DNA from: Microcystis aeruginosa FD4
GTDB taxonomy: Bacteria; Cyanobacteriota; Cyanobacteriia; Cyanobacteriales; Microcystaceae
DNA: 64,000 nt
Direction of reading: 5' to 3'
NCBI RefSeq assembly: GCF_009792235.1
Contig: NZ_CP046973.1
Location: 1,736,001 to 1,800,000, forward strand
Within the stretch, counting starts at the first letter, position 1, and the number at the start of each line of letters is the position of its first letter. A model generated the notes under the pieces. It was not told the DNA's origin, made no database searches, and saw only the letters and a program-made list of their open reading frames with translations. Position numbers and translations under genes: made by a program. Below, one piece after another: positions 51,502 through 59,768 of this stretch.

Positions 51502-52813
51502 GGGTCTGAAACCCCGTCGTTCTACGACGGCTTTACCGTTAAATATTAGCACATTTACGAAATATATGCTAAAATGTGAGGCATGGAAAAAGCCTATTCG
51601 TTTCGATTTTACCCCACACCCGAACAAGAGTCGCTATTGCGGCGCACTTTGGGCTGTGTAAGATTGGTTTACAATAAAGCTCTCCATCTCAGAACACAAG
51701 CATGGTACGAAAAGCAAGAAAGAGTAGGATATACTGAAACCTCTTCAATGCTAACCGAGTGGAAAAAGCAAGAAGAATTAGACTTTCTCAACGAAGTAAG
51801 CTGTGTACCTTTGCAACAAGGGTTAAGACACCTACAAACAGCTTTCACTAACTTCTTTGCTGGTCGTACTAAGTATCCTAACTTTAAGAAAAAACATCAA
51901 GGAGGAAGTGCCGAATTTACTAAGTCAGCTTTTAAATTTAAAGACAGACAAATCTATTTAGCTAAATGCACAGAACCTTTACCTATTCGATGGTCAAGAC
52001 AAATCCCAGAAGCTTGTGAACCAAGCACAGTAACAGTCAGATTACATCCCTCAGGACGCTGGCATATCTCAATTAGATTTGATGACCCAACAATTAAGCC
52101 ATTACCAGTAACAGATAAAGCCATCGGAATTGACTTAGGAATTAGTAGCCTAGTAATTACCAGCGATGGTGACAAAGTGTCTAATCCTAAGCATTTTAAA
52201 AAGCATTATCAGAGACTGCGAAGAGCATCGAAAAGCCTTTCTCGAAAACAGAAAGGGTCAAAGAATCGAGAAAAAGCGAGAATCAAAGTAGCCAAAATTC
52301 ACGCCCAAATTACTGATAGTAGAAAAGACCATTTACACAAGCTAACCACTCAATTAGTTCGTGAAAACCAAACGATTGTAGTTGAGAATTTAGCCGTCAA
52401 GAATCTGGTCAAAAACCCGAAATTATCTCAGGCAATATCTGACGTTAGTTGGGGAGAAATTACCCGACAATTAGCTTATAAATGCCGTTGGTATGGGAGA
52501 AATTACCTCGAAATAGATAGATGGTTTCCTAGTTCTAAGCGGTGTAGTAATTGCGGGTATATTGCTGAGAAAATGCCGTTAAATATTCGAGAATGGGATT
52601 GTCCAGACTGTGGGACGCACCATGACCGAGATGTTAACGCAAGTAAAAATATTTTGGCCGCAGGGCTTGCGGTGTCAGTCTGTAGAGCGACCATAAGACC
52701 AGAACAGAGTAAAACTGGGGCGGCAGGTGCGAAAAATCCTTCGGGACAGAAGCAGAAACCCAAATCGTGAGGTTTGGGAATCGCCGTCCGTTTTACGGCG
52801 GCGAGGATGTCAA
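51502..52813 (+). mobile_element. tnpB-only IS605/IS1341-type element
   Basis: The left end has the hairpin CCGTCGT-TCT-ACGACGG at about 51514-51530. The right end has a hairpin rich in CGCCGT/ACGGCG near 52782-52802 and ends GATGTCAA at 52806-52813, like the right end of the element at 19378. No tnpA is present. It sits between divergent raf1 and ccmO. Exact borders are by eye. Confidence 0.7.
51583..52770 (+). CDS. tnpB: TnpB, RNA-guided nuclease (second copy)
   Basis: The 395-residue TnpB has intact RuvC motifs: GIDLGISSLVITSDGD (near 186), VVENLAVKNLV (near 267) and DRDVNASKNI (near 349), with the zinc ribbon CSNCG...CPDCG between. It differs from the copy at 19378 throughout (for example MEKAYSFRFYPTPEQESLLR at the start), so the two come from different lineages. 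A right-end guide RNA from about 52670 to 52813 is expected. The ATG follows AATGTGAGGC. Confidence 0.94.
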   Translation: MEKAYSFRFYPTPEQESLLRRTLGCVRLVYNKALHLRTQAWYEKQERVGYTETSSMLTEWKKQEELDFLNEVSCVPLQQGLRHLQTAFTNFFAGRTKYPNFKKKHQGGSAEFTKSAFKFKDRQIYLAKCTEPLPIRWSRQIPEACEPSTVTVRLHPSGRWHISIRFDDPTIKPLPVTDKAIGIDLGISSLVITSDGDKVSNPKHFKKHYQRLRRASKSLSRKQKGSKNREKARIKVAKIHAQITDSRKDHLHKLTTQLVRENQTIVVENLAVKNLVKNPKLSQAISDVSWGEITRQLAYKCRWYGRNYLEIDRWFPSSKRCSNCGYIAEKMPLNIREWDCPDCGTHHDRDVNASKNILAAGLAVSVCRATIRPEQSKTGAAGAKNPSGQKQKPKS

Positions 52814-52960
52814 AGACAACTTGATCAAGCTACAATAACTAAAATTTATCTAATCCCTCAAAAATCTTCAATAGCAATTAAGGTTAACAGGATAGACTAG
52901 ATAGTAACAGGATAGCTGACAATCACCCCCTTCGTACCTGTTAGGGCAAGTTTATCTTCA

Positions 52961-53827
52961 ATGTCTAGATTAAGAGTTAATGGAAGCACTCCCCCCTCGT
53001 CCACAACTAACCCCAGTCAAAGGACGATGAAAACCAAGCGTCACCCCAAAGATAGCGCCTTGGGTTTGGTCTCTACCCTCAGCTTTCCGGCGATCGTCGG
53101 GACGGCGGATATGATGCTAAAATCAGCAGAAGTTACCCTCGTGGGTTACGAAAAAATTGGCGGTGGTCACTGTACGGCGATCGTGCGTGGTAATATTGCC
53201 GATGTGCGGTTAGCAGTGGAAGAAGGGGCAAAAACCGCCGCACAGTTCGGACAATTGGTATCTAAATCCGTTATTCCCCGACCGATGCCCAATTTAGAGG
53301 TAATTTTCCCAATTGGTAGCCGTTTAGCCGAAATTGCCCAAAGTCAACGGGGGTTCAGCAAACTGAGCAATATGTCGATCGGTCTCTTGGAAACCCGCGG
53401 TTTTCCTGCTATGGTGGGGGCAGCCGATGCCATGTTAAAATCGGCCGATGTGCAGTTAGCTTCCTACGAAACAATTGGGGATGGTTTGTGTACGGCCATT
53501 ATCCGGGGTTCCGTCGCTAATGTGGCCGTGGCCATTGATGCGGGAATGCGGGAAGCGGAGAAAATCGGTGAACTGCACGCGGTGATGATTATTCCCCGTT
53601 TATTGGAAGATTTAGAACATACCCTACCGGTGGCCAGCTACTGGTTAGAAACCCCCGAACCTCTACCGATGTTGTTACCCAATACTGTCCGGGAAAAACA
53701 ACGGGAATTGGTCGCTTTACCGGAATTGGAAAAAACCAAAATACCGATTCGTCGCCAAGAAATGCAGGAAAAAGTGTTAGAAGAAGTGATTCCCGTGGAA
53801 GTTATCACCGATGAGGACAGTTATTAA
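52961..53827 (+). CDS. ccmO: Carboxysome shell protein with two BMC domains
   Basis: The 288-residue protein has two bacterial microcompartment domains: ALGLVSTLSFPAIVGTADMM from about residue 33, and MSIGLLETRGFPAMVGAADA from about 138. Each has the conserved GxCTAI(V/I)RG strand. Tandem BMC proteins of this kind are CcmO of the beta-carboxysome shell, forming pseudo-hexameric trimers. The C-terminal 60 residues are a charged extension. The gene is away from the main ccmKLMN cluster, as often seen. Its upstream region now abuts the tnpB element. Confidence 0.95.
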   Translation: MSRLRVNGSTPPSSTTNPSQRTMKTKRHPKDSALGLVSTLSFPAIVGTADMMLKSAEVTLVGYEKIGGGHCTAIVRGNIADVRLAVEEGAKTAAQFGQLVSKSVIPRPMPNLEVIFPIGSRLAEIAQSQRGFSKLSNMSIGLLETRGFPAMVGAADAMLKSADVQLASYETIGDGLCTAIIRGSVANVAVAIDAGMREAEKIGELHAVMIIPRLLEDLEHTLPVASYWLETPEPLPMLLPNTVREKQRELVALPELEKTKIPIRRQEMQEKVLEEVIPVEVITDEDSY

Positions 53828-54236
53828 TTTTTATTTTCAACTTTGCTCCTGTGCTGCTAAAAGTACAGGACCAAAGGTTGAATTAGGGTTTGCATCAAAA
53901 AGTTTGTTGGTGGGTGTGGATTTCCCAGTAAAAAATCTTTACAGAGTCCCCCGACAATTGAACGAATCGAATAATTATAAATTTTTGTCAAGGGGTGCGG
54001 TCAGATCGAATAATCGTCGCTAGAATTAGCCTAGTTGTCAGGAATTTAGTTAAACAAGGTTTTTGGCAATATGCTAATCTGGCTAAACACGCTTTTGGGC
54101 GTGATATAGGGAAAAGTTCTGGCGATTGCGCCTAAATAGAGTGATATGCCGAAAGTTGACTCATACCGTTACTCTGGAGAGTGTTATACAGAAAGTTGAC
54201 CTATAATATGTGGTTAGCCGCGTCCGAGGTAGAACA
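53828..54236. other. Gap after ccmO with a dispersed repeat
   Basis: The first 245 bp show nothing supportable. From 54073 to 54187 there is a 115-bp repeat (GCTAATCTGGCTAAACACGC; TTCTGGCGATTGCGCCTAAA; TTACTCTGGAGAGTGTTAT) that recurs at 55766-55875. Confidence 0.7.
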
Positions 54237-54710
54237 ATGGCGGATCCGAAACGACTGATTGATATCCAATTGGAGATGCTTAACGCTGAACTGAACCATG
54301 TCGGTGAGGCGATCCGTCAACACGATGAGATCACCAAGTCGGTTAAGAACTGGGCTGTCGTGACATGGACAGCTAGCATTGGCTTGTCCCTCAAGGACCC
54401 AAATTTGCACTCACTCATCTGGTGGACAGCCATCCTGCCTTTGGTGTTTTGGATTGTGGATGGTTCCTTTCGCAGAATTCAGAGGAGTCTCATTAGTCGC
54501 ATGCGGGAGATTTCAGACTACGTAAACTCGCCGATGTTCAGAACAGCAGCCGAGAACGGGTCTGCCTTGCAGTTCCCGCTGCTACTGATGCGAAGGAAGA
54601 CCAAAGATTTCAAAAACACGCTTCCAGGCACGATGTTGTTTAAATCGGTATCGCTGCTCTATCTGGGTTTGGCGTTTTGCAGTTCGCTGCTCTGGCTGAC
54701 TGTGAAGTGA
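54237..54710 (+). CDS. Membrane protein of unknown function
   Basis: I start at ATG 54237 after GAGGTAGAAC (157 residues). The N-terminal 40 residues form a charged helix (MADPKRLIDIQLEMLNAELN), followed by two hydrophobic segments close together (NWAVVTWTASIGLSL; LIWWTAILPLVFWIVDG, about 41-80) and one at the C-terminus (SVSLLYLGLAFCSSLLWLTV). Codon use is more G/C-rich than in neighbours (CTG, CTC, CGC), suggesting transfer. I do not recognise the family, but the layout resembles small effector-like membrane proteins of defence islands, which is only a guess. Confidence 0.7.
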   Translation: MADPKRLIDIQLEMLNAELNHVGEAIRQHDEITKSVKNWAVVTWTASIGLSLKDPNLHSLIWWTAILPLVFWIVDGSFRRIQRSLISRMREISDYVNSPMFRTAAENGSALQFPLLLMRRKTKDFKNTLPGTMLFKSVSLLYLGLAFCSSLLWLTVK

Positions 54711-54840
54711 GAATGAGGGGGCTAACCAAACGCTCCAGCCGACCGCTACGGCGGCGGCTGAGCGTTGACGTTAGGTTTCAAACCAACAGTGCAATCGCCT
54801 TTAGATTTATGCCAACCCTCTATAGTGAGATCGCAATCTT

Positions 54841-54939
54841 GTAGGGTGCGTTCCCTAAGGTGGTTCCTACTGCTCCAGCGATCGATTTTGGGGAACGCAC
54901 CATGCACATTGATTGAAGCTGTGGGTTTAAGTGCGATAG
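54841..54939. repeat. GGTGCGTTCCC palindromic repeat, copy 1
   Basis: TAGGGTGCGTTCCCTAAGG and TTTTGGGGAACGCACC form an inverted repeat of about 11 bp around CCTACTGCTCCA. The tail (CATTGATTGAAGCTGTGGGT) is shared with copies 2 and 3. It lies in the 54711-55072 gap, which has no gene. Confidence 0.8.
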
Positions 54940-55072
54940 CGAAGACACTGGATAGCACTCCTAGATGTCGTTAGGCATTCAATCTACTTACAGATCAGAG
55001 GCAGGCATTGACAATTAATGTAGGATTAGTTAGTATGATGGTCTAATCCTACCAAGCTGTCGTAAACAGTTT

Positions 55073-55303
55073 ATGGCAATGAGTAAGAAAGTTAGCATAA
55101 CCTTAGATGACGAAGTTTTGGACTTTGTAGATCAACTAGCAAGCAATCGTAGCAGCTTTATAAATGATGTTCTCTGGCAAGAGAAAAGAAGGGTTTTTAT
55201 GAAAGAGCTAGAAGACGCTTATAAAGATCAGGCCAATGATCCAGAGATACAAGCAGAAATCTCTGTCTGGGATATTGCAGTGGGCGACGGTCTAAATGCC
55301 TAA
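55073..55303 (+). CDS. MazE-type antitoxin, ribbon-helix-helix
   Basis: The 76-residue protein begins KKVSITLDDEVLDFVDQLAS, the ribbon of a ribbon-helix-helix DNA-binding domain, followed by NRSSFINDVLWQEKR. The C-terminal half is acidic and would wrap the toxin. It overlaps the toxin gene by 8 bp. The start is ATG 55073 or 55079. It should autoregulate the pair, as is usual for such antitoxins. Confidence 0.88.
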   Translation: MAMSKKVSITLDDEVLDFVDQLASNRSSFINDVLWQEKRRVFMKELEDAYKDQANDPEIQAEISVWDIAVGDGLNA

Positions 55304-55667
55304 TGGAAGACTAACCTATAAGCGAGGAGAGATCTGGTGGATCGATCTGAAACCCGTTGTTGGTTATGAAACCGATAAAGAACGTCCTTGCCTGATTTTA
55401 CAAAACGATATTGGCAATCAAAATGGAACAACGACAGTAGTTGCTCCATTGTTGCCCGGGAAAAGGACTTATCCTTTTGTTGTCAATATTACCCCGACAG
55501 TGCAGAATGGACTAGACGGAGATCGACACATCAACTTAAGTCAAATGAGGGCTGTAGATTCTCAAAGAATTAAGAATAAACAGGGTGTTTTAGAAGACGT
55601 TTATTGGGAAGAAATAGAGAAAGCAATATGTATTGAGCTCGGTTTCAGCAAATCCCTATCGCCGTAG
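55296..55667 (+). CDS. mazF: MazF/PemK-family endoribonuclease toxin
   Basis: The 123-residue protein has the MazF fold signature: RGEIWWIDLKPVVGYETDKE, RPCLILQND near 33, TTVVAPLLPG near 49 and INLSQMRAVDSQRI near 82. The catalytic Arg and Thr/Ser positions of the family are kept. It would cleave mRNA at short sequences unless bound by the adjacent antitoxin. Its 3' end runs directly into a palindromic repeat. Confidence 0.92.
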   Translation: MPNGRLTYKRGEIWWIDLKPVVGYETDKERPCLILQNDIGNQNGTTTVVAPLLPGKRTYPFVVNITPTVQNGLDGDRHINLSQMRAVDSQRIKNKQGVLEDVYWEEIEKAICIELGFSKSLSP

Positions 55668-55762
55668 GGTGCGTTCCCTAATGTAAGTCCTACTACTCCA
55701 CTAATAGATTTTTGGGGAACGCACCATGCACATTGATTGAAGCTGTGGGTTAAAGTGCGATG
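55664..55762. repeat. GGTGCGTTCCC palindromic repeat, copy 2
   Basis: It is the same inverted repeat and tail as copy 1. It overlaps the last four bases of the mazF gene, so the stop codon TAG is supplied by the repeat (GCCGTAGGGTGCG). Confidence 0.8.
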
Positions 55763-55765
55763 TGG

Positions 55766-55875
55766 GCTAATCTGGCTAACACGCTTTTGGGCGTGATATA
55801 GGGAAAAGTTCTGGCGATTGCGCCTAAATAGAATAGCGAAAGTTGACCCATATCGTTACTCTGGAGAGTGTTATA
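55766..55875. repeat. 115-bp dispersed repeat, second copy
   Basis: It matches 54073-54187 with a few indels (GCGATTGCGCCTAAATAGA; GAAAGTTGACCCATATCGTT). The right end is invaded by the next element. Confidence 0.75.
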
Positions 55876-55966
55876 GTCATTTCAGATAAGTCTGATACAG
55901 TCTAGACCGACAAAACCCTTATGAAATCTGGGATTGATATTCTCAATCTTAATTGAAATGACTATA
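55872..55966. mobile_element. 95-bp MITE with TATAGTCATTTCA termini
   Basis: TATAGTCATTTCA (55872) and TGAAATGACTATA (55954-55966) are perfect 13-bp inverted repeats with TA at both ends, as in IS630/Tc1-type elements that duplicate TA. It is inserted at the end of the 115-bp repeat. Confidence 0.8.
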
Positions 55967-56051
55967 TATATAAAGTTTCCGTATAATTTTTAGTTATACA
56001 TACATTATCTGTAACAGAAAGTGGCAGATTTAAGTAAAGAAAAGGCACAAT

Positions 56052-57230
56052 ATGACTAAAAAGAATCAATCAAAAAGATTAACGAATCAACATAAAGAGT
56101 CTAAAGGTGTGGTTGGTATATTTGGAGATGAAGCAAAATCACACGACATAACTGTTGGAAAAATTTCACTTTTTGTAATTGAACAGCTTGAAAAGGAGTT
56201 TCCTCAATATAGGTTAAAAATGGCAAGAAATGCAACAAACGAATTATTACAAAAAGCTAAAAAATCAAAAAGTGACGAGTTTTATACACAGCTTTCAGAT
56301 ATAGAAAGCGAATTACAGCATTATAAAAGTCATTTTGAAAATCAAGTAGTTTATTGCAATTGCGATGACCACCGAATTAGTAACTTTTTTAATTATTTTA
56401 CCTCAAATTTCAATGAATTAGGTCTTAAAAAAATAATAACATCTTGTTATAGAGAGCAAGTAAAAAATTTATTTAATACAGAAGAAGATGAAAAAGGTTT
56501 TTTCTTTGAATATACAGGTACAGAAGGCGAAAAAAACAAACCAACGTCAACTGACCTAGTTTACTTTAATGGAGATGGTGATTTTCGTAGTTCGGAAAGC
56601 ATTGAACTATTAAAGCAGTCCGATATTGTTGTTACCAATCCCCCATTTTCATTATTCAGAGAGTATGTAGCTCAATTGGTTAAATACGATAAAAAGTTTT
56701 TGATAATTGGAAATATTAATGCAATAACCTATAAAGAAATTTTCAAACTTATTAAAGAAAACAAGGCGTGGTTAGGAATAAATCTTGGTAGAGGTATTTC
56801 AGGTTTTATTGTACCTGAACACTATGAACTATATGGAACAGAAACTCGAATAGATAACTCTGGTAATAGAATAATCTCACCAAACAATTGTTTATGGCTT
56901 ACTAATTTAGATAATTTTAAGCGGCACGAAGATATAGAACTTACAAAAAAATATTTTGGCAACGAAGTTCAATATCCAAAATATGACAATTATGATGGAA
57001 TTAATATTAATAAAACACAAGACATACCAATAGACTATAAGGGATATATGGGAGTGCCAATAACATTTTTACATAAATTTAATTCCGACCAATTTGAAAT
57101 AATTAAATTCAGGAAAGGGAATGATGATAAAGATTTATCAGTAAATGGGAAATGTCCGTATTTTAGAATAATAATCAAGAATAAACGAATACAAACTGAA
57201 TATATTGATTTAACTGACAAAGAAAGATAA
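56052..57230 (+). CDS. EcoRI-family adenine-specific DNA methyltransferase
   Basis: The 392-residue protein resembles M.EcoRI-type N6-adenine methyltransferases. The catalytic motif IV is VVTNPPFSLFREYV near residue 195, preceded by VVYCNCDDHRISNFFNYF near 98 (SAM-binding region of this family) and KFLIIGNINAITYKEIF near 215. The DNA is far more A/T-rich than its neighbours (AAA, AAT and ATA codons dominate), so it was probably acquired recently. No EcoRI-like endonuclease is adjacent, so it looks like an orphan methylase. Confidence 0.88.
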   Translation: MTKKNQSKRLTNQHKESKGVVGIFGDEAKSHDITVGKISLFVIEQLEKEFPQYRLKMARNATNELLQKAKKSKSDEFYTQLSDIESELQHYKSHFENQVVYCNCDDHRISNFFNYFTSNFNELGLKKIITSCYREQVKNLFNTEEDEKGFFFEYTGTEGEKNKPTSTDLVYFNGDGDFRSSESIELLKQSDIVVTNPPFSLFREYVAQLVKYDKKFLIIGNINAITYKEIFKLIKENKAWLGINLGRGISGFIVPEHYELYGTETRIDNSGNRIISPNNCLWLTNLDNFKRHEDIELTKKYFGNEVQYPKYDNYDGININKTQDIPIDYKGYMGVPITFLHKFNSDQFEIIKFRKGNDDKDLSVNGKCPYFRIIIKNKRIQTEYIDLTDKER

Positions 57231-57319
57231 TGTATAACAAATCGTTGTACCTGACATTTTTCCGCTACGATCCAAAATGTAGCGGTCGCAACGCGCTCGC
57301 TACGCGAGATCGCAATCTT

Positions 57320-57415
57320 GTAGGGTGCGCTCCCTAATGCAAGTCCTACTGCTCCAGCGATCGATTTTGGGGAACGCACCATGTACATTGATTGAAGTTG
57401 TGGGTTAAAGTGCGG
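57320..57415. repeat. GGTGCGTTCCC palindromic repeat, copy 3
   Basis: TAGGGTGCGCTCCCTAATG and TTTTGGGGAACGCACC are paired, with the same tail as copies 1 and 2. The preceding GAGATCGCAATCTT is shared with copy 1, so that flank belongs to the repeat. Confidence 0.8.
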
Positions 57416-57468
57416 TCGCCGATCTTAATAAGCTACATTAACAACAATACTTAAAGAGAAGGCTTAAA

Positions 57469-57771
57469 ATGGTTAAATCAACTTTGTACACGACAGCAAA
57501 AGTCCTACCGGGAAATAGAATTGAAATTGAATCTCCAGATCTGACTGTAGGACAAACTGTTGAGGTAGTTATTTTGCTTGAAGAAGTTAGTTCTGATTCT
57601 TCTACCACCGAAGATATATCTCCATCCTTAAAACAGCGTCTTGCTTTTCTGAAGTTACCAATGACTGAACGGAGGAATATTCTCAAAAGTCAAGCCGATA
57701 TAATGCTCTCTCACTATCAACAAGATTCTGAATGGCAGCAGTTAATGGCAGGTGACATCATTGACTATTAA
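57469..57771 (+). CDS. Probable antitoxin of the second MazF module
   Basis: The 100-residue protein has an N-terminal beta-rich part (ARVLPGNRIEIE-like: AKVLPGNRIEIESPDLTVGQ TV) like an AbrB/SpoVT domain, and a helical C-terminus (LKQRLAFLKLPMTERRNILK) typical of antitoxins. It overlaps the toxin gene by 20 bp. It is unrelated to the ribbon-helix-helix antitoxin at 55073. AGAGAAGG stands 8 bases before the ATG. The antitoxin role is inferred from context. Confidence 0.75.
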   Translation: MVKSTLYTTAKVLPGNRIEIESPDLTVGQTVEVVILLEEVSSDSSTTEDISPSLKQRLAFLKLPMTERRNILKSQADIMLSHYQQDSEWQQLMAGDIIDY

Positions 57772-58126
57772 CCCTGAGCTGCCAAAACGTGGAGAAATTT
57801 GGTTAGTCAACTTCGATCCTACTGTGGGTGCAGAAATCAAAAAAGTGCGTCCTGCTGTCGTCATCAGTTCGGATGCAGTAGGAAAGCTTCCTATCAAGCT
57901 TATTGCTCCTATTACAGACTGGAAAACATATTTTTCCGCAAATTTCTGGCCCGTTAAAATTGAACCTAACAGTATCAATGGATTGAATAAAGATTCGGCA
58001 ATTGATACCCTTCAACTAAGAGGGGTGGATTTACAAAGGTTTATTCGTAAATTAGGAGGCGTTTCTGAAATTACAATGCTGGAAATTGTAGCCGCCATTG
58101 CTACTGTAATCGAATTTGAGGTCTAA
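57752..58126 (+). CDS. MazF/PemK-family toxin, second module
   Basis: The 124-residue protein has RGEIWLVNFDPTVGAEIKKV, RPAVVISSDAVG near 33, KLIAPITDW near 49 and AIDTLQLRGVDLQRFIRK near 87, all MazF/PemK features. It starts with GTG at 57752 inside the antitoxin frame. It is only distantly similar to the toxin at 55296, so the two modules were acquired separately. Confidence 0.9.
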   Translation: MTSLTINPELPKRGEIWLVNFDPTVGAEIKKVRPAVVISSDAVGKLPIKLIAPITDWKTYFSANFWPVKIEPNSINGLNKDSAIDTLQLRGVDLQRFIRKLGGVSEITMLEIVAAIATVIEFEV

Positions 58127-58200
58127 CAAATCTTGCACCCGACCAACAAAAAGCCACTGATGCTGGAAAATAGACCAAAATGGCGGGGGAATTCAGCTGG

Positions 58201-58264
58201 TAGGGTGCGTTCCCTAATGTGGCTCCTACTGCTCCACTAATAGATTTTTGGGGAACGCACCATG
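58201..58264. repeat. GGTGCGTTCCC palindromic repeat, copy 4
   Basis: It contains only the inverted-repeat core (TAGGGTGCGTTCCCTAATG to GGGGAACGCACCATG), without the tail seen in copies 1-3. It most resembles copy 2 in the loop (CTCCACTAATAGATTTTTG). Confidence 0.8.
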
Positions 58265-58374
58265 TGTGATGTCGAAGGCACTGCGTAGAAGTACGCTGAC
58301 GAGTGTAGGGTACGCTAATCAAATGTAATGCGCCATATTTTCATTGGTGAGGCCAGCAGAGTTGGGGGTGACAT

Positions 58375-58743
58375 CTGGACTTCCCCCATACATAAATACT
58401 AAAAAATCAACAAAACCCTTACTGCATGGGGCTTCTCAGAAAAAGTTGACAAGCCACCACTGGGGACATTTTCCCGTTGAAAATGGCTGTACCGTTGACT
58501 GTATCTGGAGTAGAGCGATGACCTAGAGTTGGCTGTGTAGCGATCGCTAACCTAATTGCAACAGATAGTGTCATTAATCTCTAGAGTAAGCGATTTCCTC
58601 TCTTGTTTTTGCCAGTTTTCCGCCACAAAACGAGCTATAGGTCAGATGGAAAATTTTTGCCTCAAACCCTATCTGCCTAAGAACTTAAGTCAGGCTCTGT
58701 AAGACTTTTAGTCATTGCCAGTATATTTGTACGAGTAAGTCCA
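58375..58743. mobile_element. Dispersed repeat 'element 2', copy 2
   Basis: It starts CTGGACTTCCCCCATACATA and ends with the worn terminus ACGAGTAAGTCCA. The core is inverted relative to copy 1 and close to copy 3 (CTGTACCGTTGACTGTATCT; GCGATGACCTAGAGTTGGCT). Confidence 0.8.
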
Positions 58744-58746
58744 ATT

Positions 58747-58842
58747 ATACTAAATCCTGTTTAGAAGGTATAGGGGAGGGGGGAGCGGGTTTTTTAAAGT
58801 TCGATTGAGAGTTAGTTATACTATTAAAAGCAGATTTAGTAT
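58747..58842. mobile_element. MITE family A, copy 3 (96 bp)
   Basis: ATACTAAATCC (58747) and GATTTAGTAT (58842) are inverted repeats. The inner sequence differs from copies 1 and 2 except near the ends. It follows 3 bp after element 2. Confidence 0.65.
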
Positions 58843-58880
58843 TATGCAACTCAGCAATATAAGTTAGGAATTTTGGGCTA

Positions 58881-59768
58881 ATGTCACCTACTTTTACACC
58901 AATAAGACTCACGATTATCGATTTCCTTGGGGTTTTCCTTCCTGGAATGGTGTGGACTGTCTTATTTTTTACTCTCCGAGAGATGGTTTCTCCTCAATGG
59001 AATATAAAACCTACCGATCCTCTTAAAGTTGCTTTTTTTATTGCAACTCTTCCCAAAGAATTATCAGGGCATGAATACGGCGCACCCTTTTATGTTGGTC
59101 TAGCCTTATTATCAATTCTTATCGGCTATTTCAACATGGCTTTATCTACATATCCAGCAGAATGGATTTCTATTCGAGTTCCTAGTTTCATAATTATCAT
59201 TATAATGATAATTAAGGTCTTATTTGTCTATTTATTTAAATGTCCATGCAAAATCCAAAAAATTCATCAAGAAATTCAGAAAAAAATAGATAATCGAGAA
59301 AATAAACCTAGAATTCTAGAATTTTTTCCCTTTAAGGATTATTACGAAAAAGAACAAAAATTTCTCTATTCAAGTATCAAAAAAATTGTAACCTCAGAGT
59401 TGCAAATTCAGGAAGAATCAGACAATGTTAAGATAGAGAAACTAGCTTCTTATCAACCTTTTGAAATCTGTAAGCGCCTTCTCAAGATTCGTCAGCCTGT
59501 TTTGTGGGAAGAAGCACAGTACAGGGAAGCTCAGGTGCGAATGTTAGCGTCTCTGTTTCTTGCTTCATTATTTAATCTTATACTATCTACACTGGCTATC
59601 AAAGAAGAACCAAGCTGGATATTCACATCCCTTGTCATCACGATCATTGTGGGACAAACTTTTAGAAAAAGGAGGTTCCGGGAGGTAGAGGATGTTTACA
59701 TCTCAACCCTGCTCGTTAGGAATTCTGTACCTCCTTCATCGAATTCTAATTCTGATAAAATTAAGTAA
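58881..59768 (+). CDS. Multi-pass membrane protein of unknown function
   Basis: The 295-residue protein has about five membrane helices: IDFLGVFLPGMVWTVLFFTL near 14, YVGLALLSILIGYFNMAL near 72, IIIIIMIIKVLFVYLF near 101, MLASLFLASLFNLILSTLA near 222 and WIFTSLVITIIVGQTF near 246, with a charged cytosolic loop at about 120-220. I do not recognise the family. Its place beside toxin-antitoxin and methylase genes suggests an accessory role, which is unproven. Confidence 0.75.
   Translation: MSPTFTPIRLTIIDFLGVFLPGMVWTVLFFTLREMVSPQWNIKPTDPLKVAFFIATLPKELSGHEYGAPFYVGLALLSILIGYFNMALSTYPAEWISIRVPSFIIIIIMIIKVLFVYLFKCPCKIQKIHQEIQKKIDNRENKPRILEFFPFKDYYEKEQKFLYSSIKKIVTSELQIQEESDNVKIEKLASYQPFEICKRLLKIRQPVLWEEAQYREAQVRMLASLFLASLFNLILSTLAIKEEPSWIFTSLVITIIVGQTFRKRRFREVEDVYISTLLVRNSVPPSSNSNSDKIK

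Larger units (their letters stand above)
58127..58880. other. Repeat-only gap of 754 bp
   Basis: The stretch holds palindromic repeat copy 4, repeat element 2 copy 2, and MITE family A copy 3, listed separately, almost back to back. No gene remains in it. Confidence 0.8.

Noticed and set aside
53811..54023. 70-residue frame overlapping the end of ccmO.
   Set aside because: It has no start signal and no recognisable composition; it stops in unremarkable intergenic DNA.
54746..54974. Overlapping frames on both strands around the first GGTGCGTTCCC palindrome.
   Set aside because: They arise from the palindrome and change with each repeat copy; no protein features.
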